Source of the DNA: Nitrososphaeraceae archaeon
GTDB lineage: Archaea > Thermoproteota > Nitrososphaeria > Nitrososphaerales > Nitrososphaeraceae
Direction of reading: 5' to 3'
DNA: 64,000 nucleotides
NCBI GenBank assembly: GCA_021325295.1
Contig: JAJPHM010000023.1
Span: forward strand, 16,806 to 80,805
Made by a program: the position numbers and the translations under genes. Of this stretch, positions 24,096-33,672 are shown one piece after another (the first letter of the stretch is position 1; the number at the start of each line of letters is the position of its first letter). The notes under the pieces were generated by a model. That model did not search any database. It worked only from the letters and a program-made list of their open reading frames with translations, and was not told the origin of the DNA.

Positions 24096-27000
24096 TTACC
24101 TGTTTGAGAACCATGAATTTCTATTGTGTCTTGCAGCGATTATCGTTCCGACTATGGCTATTGCAAGCATTATAGACACGATTGCACTTGCCCCGAACTC
24201 GGGTACTATGTGAGTACCTACTATTTCTATTGTCTGCGTGCCTTGGTCGAAGTTAATGTATATCGTCCTCTGAGTGCTGTCACTTCCTGATTCGTTATAG
24301 TTTGCAGTAGGAACGCCATCAGCAAATATCACGAAATCATCATCAGTGCCGTTTGCAGTCTTTGAGTCCAGAACGTTTCTTGGAATCTTTAGCGCAAGTG
24401 TTCCACTAGATGTTGAAGTTATGCTTGCCTTTAGCGAGACTGCACCAGTGTCAGCAGAGATACTGCTTATTGTTCCTCCCGCGGATATAGCGTATTGTAT
24501 TTGATAGCTTGCTCCGTTTACCTGAACAGTGACTATATGCCACGGCCCTGGTGAAGGGGGGATTGTATTTGTATTCGTATAGCTAAAGGTCGTCTGCGCC
24601 TTCTGGTTATTGTAGTACACAACAACAGTGTATGTCCCAGATGGGCCCAGCCTGCCTCCGATCTTCATGTCATAGCTGTAAGTGCCGTCAGAAGCAGGTG
24701 TAATAGTATCTGCCCTGTATAGTACGCCATTAGGATTGAACACCTCAATCAATAACGCCTGACCGGCCACTGGAGTGACTCCACCTGAAATTACTATTGT
24801 TTCGCTTCCACTGTAGCTTTGCTTATTTGTTGAAACAGTTAAAGGCTGACCCGGTAGACTTCCACAATTGGCACTATATGTTATGTTACCTTGGTTTACA
24901 CAATAGGCCCCAAGTATCATCTTGGGATAATAGTGAAGATTTTTCAGATTAAGAATAGTATATGTCGAATTACCTGTAACTCCATTGCTGATATGCTCTG
25001 GTGTTCCTTCATATTCAACTCCGTTAAATCCTGTTGCGAGGGATCTCGGGACATACAGTGTAACATCTCCTTGGCCTACGAAACGAAGGCTAATCCTTTT
25101 GTTTGTAGGATCGATTGTGAAAGTGTCCGCCAAGGAGGTAATACTGCTCGAATTGCCTTTTATCGTATAGGTACCGGATGATGTTTGTGAAGTGATTGTG
25201 AATGTTTTGTCCTTATAGGGTTTGTCAAGTTCAATTTTTTCTTCTGCAATATTGTTGTCCATGAAAGGCAAAATGGCATTCTCACCTAGTGGATTGAATA
25301 GATCATTCCTCACTGCGCCTCCATGATAGCCATCCATGTACGAGCGAACTAGTAGCATCTTGTTCAAAGCTGTCTGGACATCATCTTGCTGCAAAAGAGT
25401 TGCAACACTTTTTGTAACGTTGTCTTTGATATAATAATTTGTGGCTGGATTTCCAAATAGCTCATTCTGAAAGTCTTGCTTGACCAAAGACGGAACTACG
25501 GATTTACCATTGACAGTTCCATTTGCAAAATAATGGATGTTAAGAGTTTGTACAAGGTAATTGAGTGTATTGATTCCTGAAACACGCATTGCTCGCAGGT
25601 CTTTGAGGTCAAATTCAGTCAATCCGTTGCCTTGACCATTGGAAAAAGTAGCCGAGTTAGCACTTCTAAAGCTGTAGATGAGATTTGACCAGTCATTTGC
25701 ACCGGGTAGAGTCGTTGCAGTGCCAAGGTTTGCTTGTATGTTGTTGCACGGGTAGAGGTTCTGACTGACGTCCGGTATGTTGTACGGAGGGCTTGTTACC
25801 CATGGTTCCTGTGTTGAGGAATCTGCATCATTAGTGTTCAAACCAGATCCGTCGTTGTCCCAGTCAATATACTCCGGATTCTTTGAAATTCCGCTGTATA
25901 GTTCCAGCTGTCCATTCTGAACTCCCCAAGTAATGTTGCCATTTGATTGTGCAGAGGTAGTTAACTGGAGGCCCGCAGACTCACCAAGATTGGTCAAGTC
26001 CAGAGAACCGGGGCTCATGGGGTCGTCTGAATAGTTCAAAGTATTGTTAGCAAATGCGTTAGTGAATTGTCTTGGATAACTCATAACACTGAGATAATTT
26101 GGTTTGCAATTGATAGTGGGGTTGACACTTGCCAAGGCATCTGGACCGCCATGATTCAATCCAAGGTTGTGTCCAAGCTCGTGCATGAGAGTGCCTTGTT
26201 GCTGATCTACACTTCCGACTCCATTGTAGTAGCTGCCAAGAGATACGATGAAGTCGTTACCTGTTATCTCTGCGTTTCCTGAAGATTGAGAATCCTGAGC
26301 TTGATACGGGACAAACAAACCGTAATGATATACTTGTTTTTTTGCTTGGAGTTTGTTGCTCCAACCAGCAGTCCAGCTTGTAGTCTGTTCTGCAGATGTG
26401 CCAAAATTCCAGAACTTCAAAGTATCGAATGAAAGACAACCTGATGTGCCACCAGTCCAGCAAGATCCAGTAGCGTTGCCCCATACAAGTACCTTGGTAT
26501 AATCATATGATCCGCCGATGTGGCTATTTTGGGAGATGTCTTCTCCTACTTCGAGATGCAATCTGATATTGCCGACCGGAGAAGTGCTGAATGCATTCTT
26601 TACGTTAGTAAGCGCATTGGAGTTTGGCTTATTACTGCCATAATAATCAATTTCTACGTAAATATCCTTCTTGGTTGTATCCGGGCAGGTTGGGTCGCAT
26701 GATTCTGGAAAAGAGTTATAGGCTCCGCCAGCTGGATATGGAACCTTCAATGGTTGACCGCCTGGCTTCCAGTAATTGCATATTCCGTCATTAGTGGTAT
26801 TTTTCCCGTAGGTATCGCATGGTATTTCAGATGTCCCTCCGGAAGGAACTTGATTTCCCGGAGTTGGTGTAAAACCGGATCCGCCTTGACCAGACGAGGC
26901 GCTAGACAAGGTTCCTACGTACCGAAGAGCGGAATGCACGTTAACAGTACCCTGCAAAAGTCCAGAAGGTCCACTTCCAGTGGTCGGGCGAAAATCGCCG

Positions 27001-28112
27001 GTAACTCTTATCGTTGTGTCTCCTGTTGAAGCAATTCTGATGCTTGACTCGCGAGGAATTGGATTATTGCCGTCTGGAGCTGTGGTATTAAAGGAAAGGA
27101 AATAGCTGCTGGCAAATATTCCTGTATTGGGGCCGGTTTCTCGCATGGCCATAACCATATTGTCTATCACCTTTCCTCCTTGGTTAGAGGTAATACGAAC
27201 TTGTGCGGTGTCAACCTTTGTAGGATCGGTGTTCAAAGACGAATCATTCAGTTTTATTACTGCTCTGTCGTCTGCATAGTACACATCTCTGTCGAATGAT
27301 ATTCCTGTGCTTGGAAGGACTGCTGCAGTTGCAGAAGCTCCACGAAATGTGGCAGTCAACATATCTCCACTGGGATTAACCACTATGTTCCCCGGAGGAA
27401 TTGGTGTGTTGGCTGTCGTTGTCTTCAAAATCTTGAAGCTTGCAGAATACGCACATAAGTTAACACCCTGACCAGTGGGTGGACTTAATGCTTGAAAAGC
27501 AAATGATTGGAACACTTGATTTGCTTTATTCAAAACCGATACACTTCCTGACTGCAGATTCGGGCAGTTGCCTGACGAACCTGACGAATCCACAATTTTG
27601 ATCGAACCCTGATCGTTTCCACTATGGGTCGGGGAAGTCTCTATGCCATATACCGGATGGTCAAAACTTATCGAATACTGACTTGAGGATGCAATCGCAG
27701 AAGCAGCTGATGTGCCAGCAATAGGTGATCCATTGCATTGAACAGGAGAAAATGATGCCATCATGCGAAATTGTGAGGGATTCTCAGCATTGAATATTTG
27801 AGAATCTGGCGGGATTACCGGCGAGTCAGCTTTCAACTGAGATCGCAATTGTGACAATAAATCGGTAATTTTCATGGTTCCCTTGAAAAGCTTGGTATTT
27901 GTGTCATCAAGAGACAGAGGAACTTTTATCGAAGCCAAAGGATTGGTGAATCCCGTCTGATAAAATGCTAGTTGGATCATAACAATGTTGCCAGTGTTGT
28001 AATTGCATACCAGATGATTTCCTTCAAGCGTTATGAAGGCAGTGTCATACATTCCGTATGAAGCCTTATCGAAATGTAATGTGGGTACGGGCGGCTGATA
28101 GGCTGGATCCAT
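24096..28112 (-). CDS. Giant secreted metzincin-type metalloprotease with PEFG sorting tail
   Basis: From ATG 28112 the product is 1338 residues, but the frame stays open a further ~360 bases upstream without a usable start (see 28113-28454). The zinc motif HELGHNLGLNH starts at residue 644 and a Met-turn SVMSYPRQF follows about 30 residues later, both marks of metzincin proteases. The N-terminal half is beta-rich (repeated FDxxVYYADDRAVI-type segments). The C-terminus ends in VPEFG (PEFG at 1304-1307), a hydrophobic helix and RHNRNS, a thaumarchaeal archaeosortase-type sorting signal. The last ~270 residues are a paralogue of the small protein at 39389-40210. Probably cell-surface; the 5' end is damaged. 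Confidence 0.8.
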   Translation of the reverse strand: MDPAYQPPVPTLHFDKASYGMYDTAFITLEGNHLVCNYNTGNIVMIQLAFYQTGFTNPLASIKVPLSLDDTNTKLFKGTMKITDLLSQLRSQLKADSPVIPPDSQIFNAENPSQFRMMASFSPVQCNGSPIAGTSAASAIASSSQYSISFDHPVYGIETSPTHSGNDQGSIKIVDSSGSSGNCPNLQSGSVSVLNKANQVFQSFAFQALSPPTGQGVNLCAYSASFKILKTTTANTPIPPGNIVVNPSGDMLTATFRGASATAAVLPSTGISFDRDVYYADDRAVIKLNDSSLNTDPTKVDTAQVRITSNQGGKVIDNMVMAMRETGPNTGIFASSYFLSFNTTAPDGNNPIPRESSIRIASTGDTTIRVTGDFRPTTGSGPSGLLQGTVNVHSALRYVGTLSSASSGQGGSGFTPTPGNQVPSGGTSEIPCDTYGKNTTNDGICNYWKPGGQPLKVPYPAGGAYNSFPESCDPTCPDTTKKDIYVEIDYYGSNKPNSNALTNVKNAFSTSPVGNIRLHLEVGEDISQNSHIGGSYDYTKVLVWGNATGSCWTGGTSGCLSFDTLKFWNFGTSAEQTTSWTAGWSNKLQAKKQVYHYGLFVPYQAQDSQSSGNAEITGNDFIVSLGSYYNGVGSVDQQQGTLMHELGHNLGLNHGGPDALASVNPTINCKPNYLSVMSYPRQFTNAFANNTLNYSDDPMSPGSLDLTNLGESAGLQLTTSAQSNGNITWGVQNGQLELYSGISKNPEYIDWDNDGSGLNTNDADSSTQEPWVTSPPYNIPDVSQNLYPCNNIQANLGTATTLPGANDWSNLIYSFRSANSATFSNGQGNGLTEFDLKDLRAMRVSGINTLNYLVQTLNIHYFANGTVNGKSVVPSLVKQDFQNELFGNPATNYYIKDNVTKSVATLLQQDDVQTALNKMLLVRSYMDGYHGGAVRNDLFNPLGENAILPFMDNNIAEEKIELDKPYKDKTFTITSQTSSGTYTIKGNSSSITSLADTFTIDPTNKRISLRFVGQGDVTLYVPRSLATGFNGVEYEGTPEHISNGVTGNSTYTILNLKNLHYYPKMILGAYCVNQGNITYSANCGSLPGQPLTVSTNKQSYSGSETIVISGGVTPVAGQALLIEVFNPNGVLYRADTITPASDGTYSYDMKIGGRLGPSGTYTVVVYYNNQKAQTTFSYTNTNTIPPSPGPWHIVTVQVNGASYQIQYAISAGGTISSISADTGAVSLKASITSTSSGTLALKIPRNVLDSKTANGTDDDFVIFADGVPTANYNESGSDSTQRTIYINFDQGTQTIEIVGTHIVPEFGASAIVSIMLAIAIVGTIIAARHNRNSWFSNR

Positions 28113-28454
28113 TACAACTATTACGATTGTAATTTGTGGTTGGGGCTGATTGCTTGTTGAAGCTGGTTGCGAAAAGGTAACGCCATAAGTTGTTTCTGTT
28201 CCTCCAGCAGATCCAGCGGGAGGGCTCCAGCTAAATACTCCTGATGAAAGACTAGCGCCAAGGGGTAAATCTGTGCTGTTTGTCCATCCCGTGCCTACAG
28301 GTATCGAAATAGGCTGGTTCTCTTGGACATAGTAGATATTTCCGTCAGCAGCAGGTGATGCTTGCGCAAATGCTGCCTGAAAGATCCATTCGTGACTCAG
28401 TAAAGGAAGTCCCGAGATAATTCCACAAACAAGTATTACTGCTGTACGATCTTC
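28113..28454 (-). other. Unstarted 5' extension of the metalloprotease gene, with signal peptide
   Basis: Reading upstream of ATG 28112 on the minus strand, the frame remains open to beyond 28454 (stop near 28480). It encodes a plausible export signal: AVILVCGIISGLPLLS, then HEWIFQAAFAQASPAADGN, after which comes beta-type sequence rich in Ser/Thr/Gly. No ATG, GTG or TTG occurs in this frame; only a CTG. The real N-terminus therefore appears to be lost by a few codons at a junction near 28450, where the opposite-strand gene also begins abruptly. Confidence 0.65.
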
Positions 28455-31400
28455 TTGACGTGGGATGCACCATTTGGAGGTTCAAATTTACAAATCCTGT
28501 TTGCAAGAAGTACAGACAATGGCAAAACCTTCAGCACTCCAATTGCTCTGAGCAGCATTACTGAGTCGTTTACTGACCTTGGAATCGCAGGGTATGGCAG
28601 CAATGTCTATGCCGTCTGGGACGATGATACACATACACCCGGAGTACCAGATATTTATTTCGCCAAAAGCAACAACAATGGAAGCTCATTTGGCAATCCT
28701 ATCAATATTAGCAATAATGCGGGCACATCATTAGTACCACAGATCGTAGTTTCTGCTGTCGGAAATATCTATATCACATGGCAGGATGATACACCAAATC
28801 CAGGATCCGAATCAGATGTCTTCTTTTCATCAAGCACCAATGGCGGAACGAGCTTTTCTAATCCTGTCATAGTCGGCACATCTGGCGGATCTGCCCAAAC
28901 ACCTAAAATTGTGACATCTGGAAAAAGCAGCGTCTATCTTGTGTGGAACGACTTTAGTGGAAATTCAGATGTCTTCTTTGCCAAAAGCAACAACAATGGA
29001 AGCTTATTTGGTAGCCCTGTTAACATTAGCAATAACCCAAGTACGTCGACGCTTCCTCAGTTAGCTGTCTCTCTGGGCGGGACTATTTACGTGTCATGGG
29101 TGGATTATGCTGTAGGTAATGGCGATATTTTTGTATCAAAGAGCACTGACGGAGGACAGACCTTCCAGAGTGCAATAGACATTAGCAATAATCCGATAAT
29201 GGCAACAAATCCCAGGGTATCCGTATCCGATAATAATCACATATACACGGTGTGGGAAGGAGACCCGGGATCAGGCGCTAATGACATATACTTTTCATAC
29301 AGCTCAAACAACGGCACTACCTTTAGCAATCCTGTTGATATAAGTAACAACCCCGGATATTCTACATTACCTGTTCTGGCGTCTTTCGGAAATTCTTCAT
29401 TTGTGGCATGGCAGGATTCGACATCGGGCAATCCACAAATTTTCTTTAGAACCATTCAAGAAACAGGACCTGCTTCAATAAGTATCGAATCAATCAACAA
29501 TTCGGATCCTCTGTGGGGTCTGGATCAAGTTGCAGTAAGCGGAGTTGTGAATGCCAATACCACTGACAGCATCAACCTGGATTGGGGGGACGGCCAGTCC
29601 AGTTCACTTTCAATTAGCGGCACCGCTTGGGGGCCTGTTTCCCATACTTACAGTTCACAGCATGTTGGTGCCAACTTAATTACTGCAACTCTCAAAGATG
29701 CAAATGGCACCATTATTGCAACAAGTTCAAGTCATACAATCAATGTCCAGAAACACTCAACTGCACTTACCTTGAACTCAATTGGCAGTGTGATCCAATC
29801 CTCTAGTATTGTAGTTTCAGGTAGTTTAACTGATGTTTCTACCAATCCACCAGCTCAATTGCAGAACAAGCAGATAACATTCAATGGGACAGGTGCAGCC
29901 GGACTTGCCCCCGTCTTTACCATGGCCAACGGCTCCTATGCTGGCTCAGGTGTATCTCCAAACCTTGCGGCTGATCTTCTGGAAGTACAGGCACATTTTG
30001 AAGGCGATGGACAGTATCTGGGCGCTAACAGCACGATTAGTACATATGACACTGTGGCAAATGGCGCAGCAAATTTCAATGTTCCTGCCGGAACGCCTTC
30101 ACATGTCAATCTTGTCGGCTTTGGGGGCTCGATCGATTTTGACAAGGTGCAAAATGGGGGAAAGGTGTTTGTTTCCTCATGCAATTCTCCAGCGAGCCCA
30201 AGGTATACCACAGCAAATGAGTGTATAGAGATATCCCCCACCTTTGATGTAAGCCAAGGGTATGCACACATCCATCTATCTTTCAACAACCTTACGCTGC
30301 CCCAAGGTTATACTTCAAATGATGTCGATATTTTCCATGACGACCTGTCTGGCATAGTGGATATTACGGAATCTCGGAATCTGACCAGTGAGGTTGTAAC
30401 GGGAAGAACCATGGGCTTCAGCAAGTTTATTGTAGCCCCTGCGATCCATAGCGCTATTCTATCAGGCGCTGCAAGGCAACAATTGTTTGTAGGAAATGAT
30501 ACATTGTTGTTTAATTTCAATGAAACACGACAGATTTCCTTGGATCAGACTTCTTATTCCATCGGTAGTACTCCAGTTATTACTGTTGTTGATCCAAATG
30601 CAGGTAGTTCATCTGTACACGAAATAAGTGCCACAGTAAGCTCATCCAGTGATCCACAGGGCATCATTGTTCCACTAAATGAAACGAGTCCGAATAGCAA
30701 TACCTTTACCGGTTCCTTTACTCTTGTATCTGGAGCCTCATCGTCTCACAATAAGATGCTACATGTTCAATCGGGAGATTCACTGAAAGCATCATATAAT
30801 GCCGTCAATATGGCGCCCCTGAGTGTTGTCATAAGCGGCGTATCCGAAGCAGGACTTCTTGAGGTTTCTAACTACACTGCTCCTTCCGGGCTCTTCCCTA
30901 TTGGTGATGGTCATAACGTTAGCCTTGTGGATGCCGCATTGACATCCAATGCTAACATTACTATTACAATGTCTTATGCTAACGTTTTGAGCACAAATTT
31001 CGATCCTGACGCAATGTCGATGTTACTGATGAAAGGTTCTATATGCGAGAACGATATAACTCTCAGGAACTCAACTGGATATCCGATAGGGCTGGACAAA
31101 GCTGCAAAGACATTGACAGGGGAGACCCATAAATTAGGACAGTTTACATTGGCGTTTGCACCAATTTCGGGGCCCGGAGGAAATTGTCCGGGTTCAGGAG
31201 GCGGTGGAGGAGGTCTTTCGAGACCTGGCGCTGGAATAGTCCTTGATTCTGTGGCCTCTATTATCGCAGAACAGTCGGGAGGAGTTTGCATGTCTGGATG
31301 TTTCGCAGGTTCAAGCGGCGGCAGTTCTGGCTCTGCTCCAACTCAGCCACCATCCCCATCAAACCCATTACCACCTGCGCCTTCAATTTCTTCACCACGA

Positions 31401-32387
31401 ATTCCCTCTGGAACAGGAGTAGAGATCAATGTAACTATTCCAAATACAGGATCTACCCAGTCAGGTCCAGTCAACCAGCTGGGAGGCGCCGGCTCACCAC
31501 CCAATTCAAATGTCCAGCCCGGTCCACAAAATCCATCGTCACCACAAGTTTCCTTGGTGTTTGAAAAAGTGACATCTGGCGGGCTTGTCACGGTCAAGGA
31601 ATACTCTCCGCTCCAACTTGCCAACCTGTTCTCTTCAGAGAACACAGTTTCAGGAACAGTCGATCTGCATAACAATATCTATTCGACAGCAGGCACTCTG
31701 ATTGATATATCTCCCATTACAAATGTCTCGCCCAGCCTGAACTTTACTGGCACTGTCGATGTAACTATTCCCTACAACCTGACTCTTGTCCATTCGCTTT
31801 CAACTGGTGGAAAGAACTTTACAGAATCTGACACAAGATTCCTGCACTACAACGGCTCTGCTTGGGAAGACGCAACAATATACGTAAACACTACAGCCAA
31901 GACTGTCACAGGAAGAGTATCTTCGCTGTCCCCTATGGTCGCGGCTGTTGTCAACGATGGAACATACGGCTCGGAATACTTTGATCTGCATCCTTTGAGC
32001 AAGGTGATGGTAGTAGTCAATTCAACCACAAGCCAGCAAAATGCAACATCTGCCGTCACCAATCCCGTTTTATTGCCTGCACCATCCGGCTCTACCGCAG
32101 AGGTCAGGGCAGGACAGCAGGTAACGATTGGATTTATGCTGAAGAACCAGCAGCAGGCAAAGCAGCCCTACACAGCAATAATTGAAGTACTAGACCAGAA
32201 CGGCTATACTTCAAACGTCAACATCATCGGAGGAACGCTTGACACAGGCCAGACGATACCGGTAAATAGCACCTGGGTTGCACAAGACCCCGGCCAGTAT
32301 ACTGTAAAGGTGGTCATAGTCAGCAGCCTTTCCAGCGATACGCAGCTTCTCTCAGGACTGTCAACTGGCATATTGGATGTTCATTAA
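28455..32387 (+). CDS. Secreted BNR/sialidase-like beta-propeller protein, 5' truncated
   Basis: 1310 residues from a TTG. The first ~330 residues are tandem repeats of about 55 residues with the pattern VYxxWxD...SDVFFAKSNNNGSxFGxPxNIS, typical of BNR/Asp-box-like propellers. The frame begins in mid-blade (TWDAPFGGSNLQ) with no signal peptide, and an in-frame TAA at 28401 closes it upstream, so the 5' end seems to be missing. Later parts hold PKD/Ig-like domains, a Gly-rich linker (about residues 915-925), a Pro/Ser-rich stretch and a final beta domain ending ILDVH. There is no PEFG tail or C-terminal helix. Whether it is still expressed is doubtful. Confidence 0.75.
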   Translation: MTWDAPFGGSNLQILFARSTDNGKTFSTPIALSSITESFTDLGIAGYGSNVYAVWDDDTHTPGVPDIYFAKSNNNGSSFGNPINISNNAGTSLVPQIVVSAVGNIYITWQDDTPNPGSESDVFFSSSTNGGTSFSNPVIVGTSGGSAQTPKIVTSGKSSVYLVWNDFSGNSDVFFAKSNNNGSLFGSPVNISNNPSTSTLPQLAVSLGGTIYVSWVDYAVGNGDIFVSKSTDGGQTFQSAIDISNNPIMATNPRVSVSDNNHIYTVWEGDPGSGANDIYFSYSSNNGTTFSNPVDISNNPGYSTLPVLASFGNSSFVAWQDSTSGNPQIFFRTIQETGPASISIESINNSDPLWGLDQVAVSGVVNANTTDSINLDWGDGQSSSLSISGTAWGPVSHTYSSQHVGANLITATLKDANGTIIATSSSHTINVQKHSTALTLNSIGSVIQSSSIVVSGSLTDVSTNPPAQLQNKQITFNGTGAAGLAPVFTMANGSYAGSGVSPNLAADLLEVQAHFEGDGQYLGANSTISTYDTVANGAANFNVPAGTPSHVNLVGFGGSIDFDKVQNGGKVFVSSCNSPASPRYTTANECIEISPTFDVSQGYAHIHLSFNNLTLPQGYTSNDVDIFHDDLSGIVDITESRNLTSEVVTGRTMGFSKFIVAPAIHSAILSGAARQQLFVGNDTLLFNFNETRQISLDQTSYSIGSTPVITVVDPNAGSSSVHEISATVSSSSDPQGIIVPLNETSPNSNTFTGSFTLVSGASSSHNKMLHVQSGDSLKASYNAVNMAPLSVVISGVSEAGLLEVSNYTAPSGLFPIGDGHNVSLVDAALTSNANITITMSYANVLSTNFDPDAMSMLLMKGSICENDITLRNSTGYPIGLDKAAKTLTGETHKLGQFTLAFAPISGPGGNCPGSGGGGGGLSRPGAGIVLDSVASIIAEQSGGVCMSGCFAGSSGGSSGSAPTQPPSPSNPLPPAPSISSPRIPSGTGVEINVTIPNTGSTQSGPVNQLGGAGSPPNSNVQPGPQNPSSPQVSLVFEKVTSGGLVTVKEYSPLQLANLFSSENTVSGTVDLHNNIYSTAGTLIDISPITNVSPSLNFTGTVDVTIPYNLTLVHSLSTGGKNFTESDTRFLHYNGSAWEDATIYVNTTAKTVTGRVSSLSPMVAAVVNDGTYGSEYFDLHPLSKVMVVVNSTTSQQNATSAVTNPVLLPAPSGSTAEVRAGQQVTIGFMLKNQQQAKQPYTAIIEVLDQNGYTSNVNIIGGTLDTGQTIPVNSTWVAQDPGQYTVKVVIVSSLSSDTQLLSGLSTGILDVH

Positions 32388-32448
32388 CTGGTTATTCTTG
32401 GAAGCTATTTTTCGGACACCTTATATGAGAATGCATAGCAATAGTATT

Positions 32449-32457
32449 ACTTATAAG
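32449..32457 (+). promoter_or_regulatory. TATA box of vapBC
   Basis: ACTTATAAG, centred at 32453. The expected transcription start (near 32479-32480) falls on the second ATG of the vapB frame, pointing to a leaderless message beginning at 32479 (or 32485). Confidence 0.5.
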
Positions 32458-32469
32458 TTAAGATAAGAA

Positions 32470-32778
32470 ATGTATTACATGACAATGGATGTAGGAAATG
32501 TCACAGATAAAGGTCAAGTTACCATACCAAAACATCTTCGCAAAAAGTACAAGATTGATGATAAGGTCCTGTTTGTTGATACGGGAGACGGTGTTCTGGT
32601 AAGACAGGTACCGAAACTTTCAGAACTGAAAGGGATCTTGAAGGACTCGGTGGACCTTGACCGAATTAACCAGCAAGAGAAAAGACTTGAAGTAACACGG
32701 CAGGAACGTCTCATGGCTGTGATTGAGCAGGCCAAAAATAAGAGAGAAAAGAGACTGGCAGATTGGCAAAGAAAATAG
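32470..32778 (+). CDS. vapB: AbrB-type antitoxin VapB
   Basis: A 102-residue protein with an N-terminal AbrB swapped-hairpin DNA-binding domain (VGNVTDKGQVTIPKHLRKKYKI) and a long basic C-terminal helix (residues 55-102) that would grip the toxin. Three ATG codons are possible (32470, 32479, 32485). The TATA box position favours 32479 or 32485. It overlaps vapC by 16 bases. No frameshift, in contrast with the AbrB relic at 21.5 kb. Confidence 0.88.
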   Translation: MYYMTMDVGNVTDKGQVTIPKHLRKKYKIDDKVLFVDTGDGVLVRQVPKLSELKGILKDSVDLDRINQQEKRLEVTRQERLMAVIEQAKNKREKRLADWQRK

Positions 32779-33182
32779 CAGTAGTGTTTGATAGCCAATC
32801 TCTGTTTTCTTTTTTCATGGGACAAGAGGGATCGGCTGAGGTTCAGGGTTTGTTGAGACAGATTGAGGCTGGAACGTGCGAAGGGTACATCAACATCGTA
32901 AATCTGATAGAATTGCGTTACGTCCCTGCCCGAGCAGGAAAGGATTTCCTTGAGCAAAGCATAACCCGTTCTGGCATAAAAATTGTTCCGCTTGTAGTTG
33001 GGAATGTCTTGTGGAAAATTGCGGCCGAATTGAAGGCCAATTATGCCATCTCACTTGCAGATGCGTGTGCGGCTGCTACAGCAATATGGTTTGATTGCGA
33101 GCTAGTGGCAGGCGCTGACCCAGAATTCAATCAATTACAAGATGCTGGCCTTATGAAAATACTGACCATTGGAAAGCTATAA
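32763..33182 (+). CDS. vapC: PIN-domain ribonuclease toxin VapC
   Basis: A 139-residue PIN nuclease. Acidic residues are in place: the first Asp in VVFDSQSL, Glu in NLIELRY, Asp in SLADACAAATA and Asp in GADPEF. VapC toxins cleave tRNA or rRNA when released from VapB. It overlaps the antitoxin gene by 16 bases. The pair looks complete. Confidence 0.88.
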   Translation: MAKKIAVVFDSQSLFSFFMGQEGSAEVQGLLRQIEAGTCEGYINIVNLIELRYVPARAGKDFLEQSITRSGIKIVPLVVGNVLWKIAAELKANYAISLADACAAATAIWFDCELVAGADPEFNQLQDAGLMKILTIGKL

Positions 33183-33288
33183 TCACACCTGATTTATCAC
33201 ATTTTGGCCAATGAATTATGAATGAGCATAGTCTGAGGATAGTTTGCCATAATTGCCATGTGGTTTTCATGACTCACGTCAGGAGCGC

Positions 33289-33308
33289 AGACTGGAAACA
33301 TCCAGTCT
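33289..33308. terminator. Perfect 8-bp hairpin between convergent genes
   Basis: AGACTGGA and TCCAGTCT flank the loop AACA. It lies between the end of vapC and the end of the minus-strand gene at 33331, so it may end transcription from both sides. There is no long T run next to it. Confidence 0.45.
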
Positions 33309-33330
33309 AAAAGCAGATGCCTTCTTGGGC

Positions 33331-33672
33331 TCAATATCGTGCATGTATTGTACGTAAAAAGTTTTCAGTCCGTCTTGACAGATCTCCGCCTGTGATAGCA
33401 TATTTGCCATCTGTGGCTAATTGCTGAGCTCTTTTTGCAGCTTCCATTCTGTAATTACTATCGCACGAGGACAAAGTTCTCCTTAGATATTGAGTAACAA
33501 GCCAATCGACTTGACTATTTTGTACGTCTTCTAAAAAATTAAACGTATGGGAAGCAGTTGCAAGGACGTTCAATAAGAACCTTTGAATTCGGGATGTAGC
33601 GGAGGTATTCATGATAAGCCGGTTAACAGATATTCCGTATCTAGGCGGGATCTGCTCATTTTTACGCTCCAC
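33331..33672 (-). CDS. Hypothetical protein downstream of the ZIP transporter
   Basis: A 113-residue soluble, helical protein from a GTG that overlaps the end of the ZIP gene by 11 bases, which suggests translational coupling. Residue composition is plausible (SRIQRFLLNVLATASHTFNF, then YRMEAAKRAQQLATDGKYAI). No metal or catalytic motif is clear. An internal ATG (33612, MNTSATS) is an alternative start. The family is not recognised and the reading is tentative. Confidence 0.45.
   Translation of the reverse strand: MERKNEQIPPRYGISVNRLIMNTSATSRIQRFLLNVLATASHTFNFLEDVQNSQVDWLVTQYLRRTLSSCDSNYRMEAAKRAQQLATDGKYAITGGDLSRRTENFLRTIHARY

Noticed and set aside
28113..28454. Reading the two large secreted genes as a normal divergent promoter
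   Set aside because: The region is fully occupied by continuous coding sequence of the minus-strand protein with a signal peptide, leaving no promoter space.
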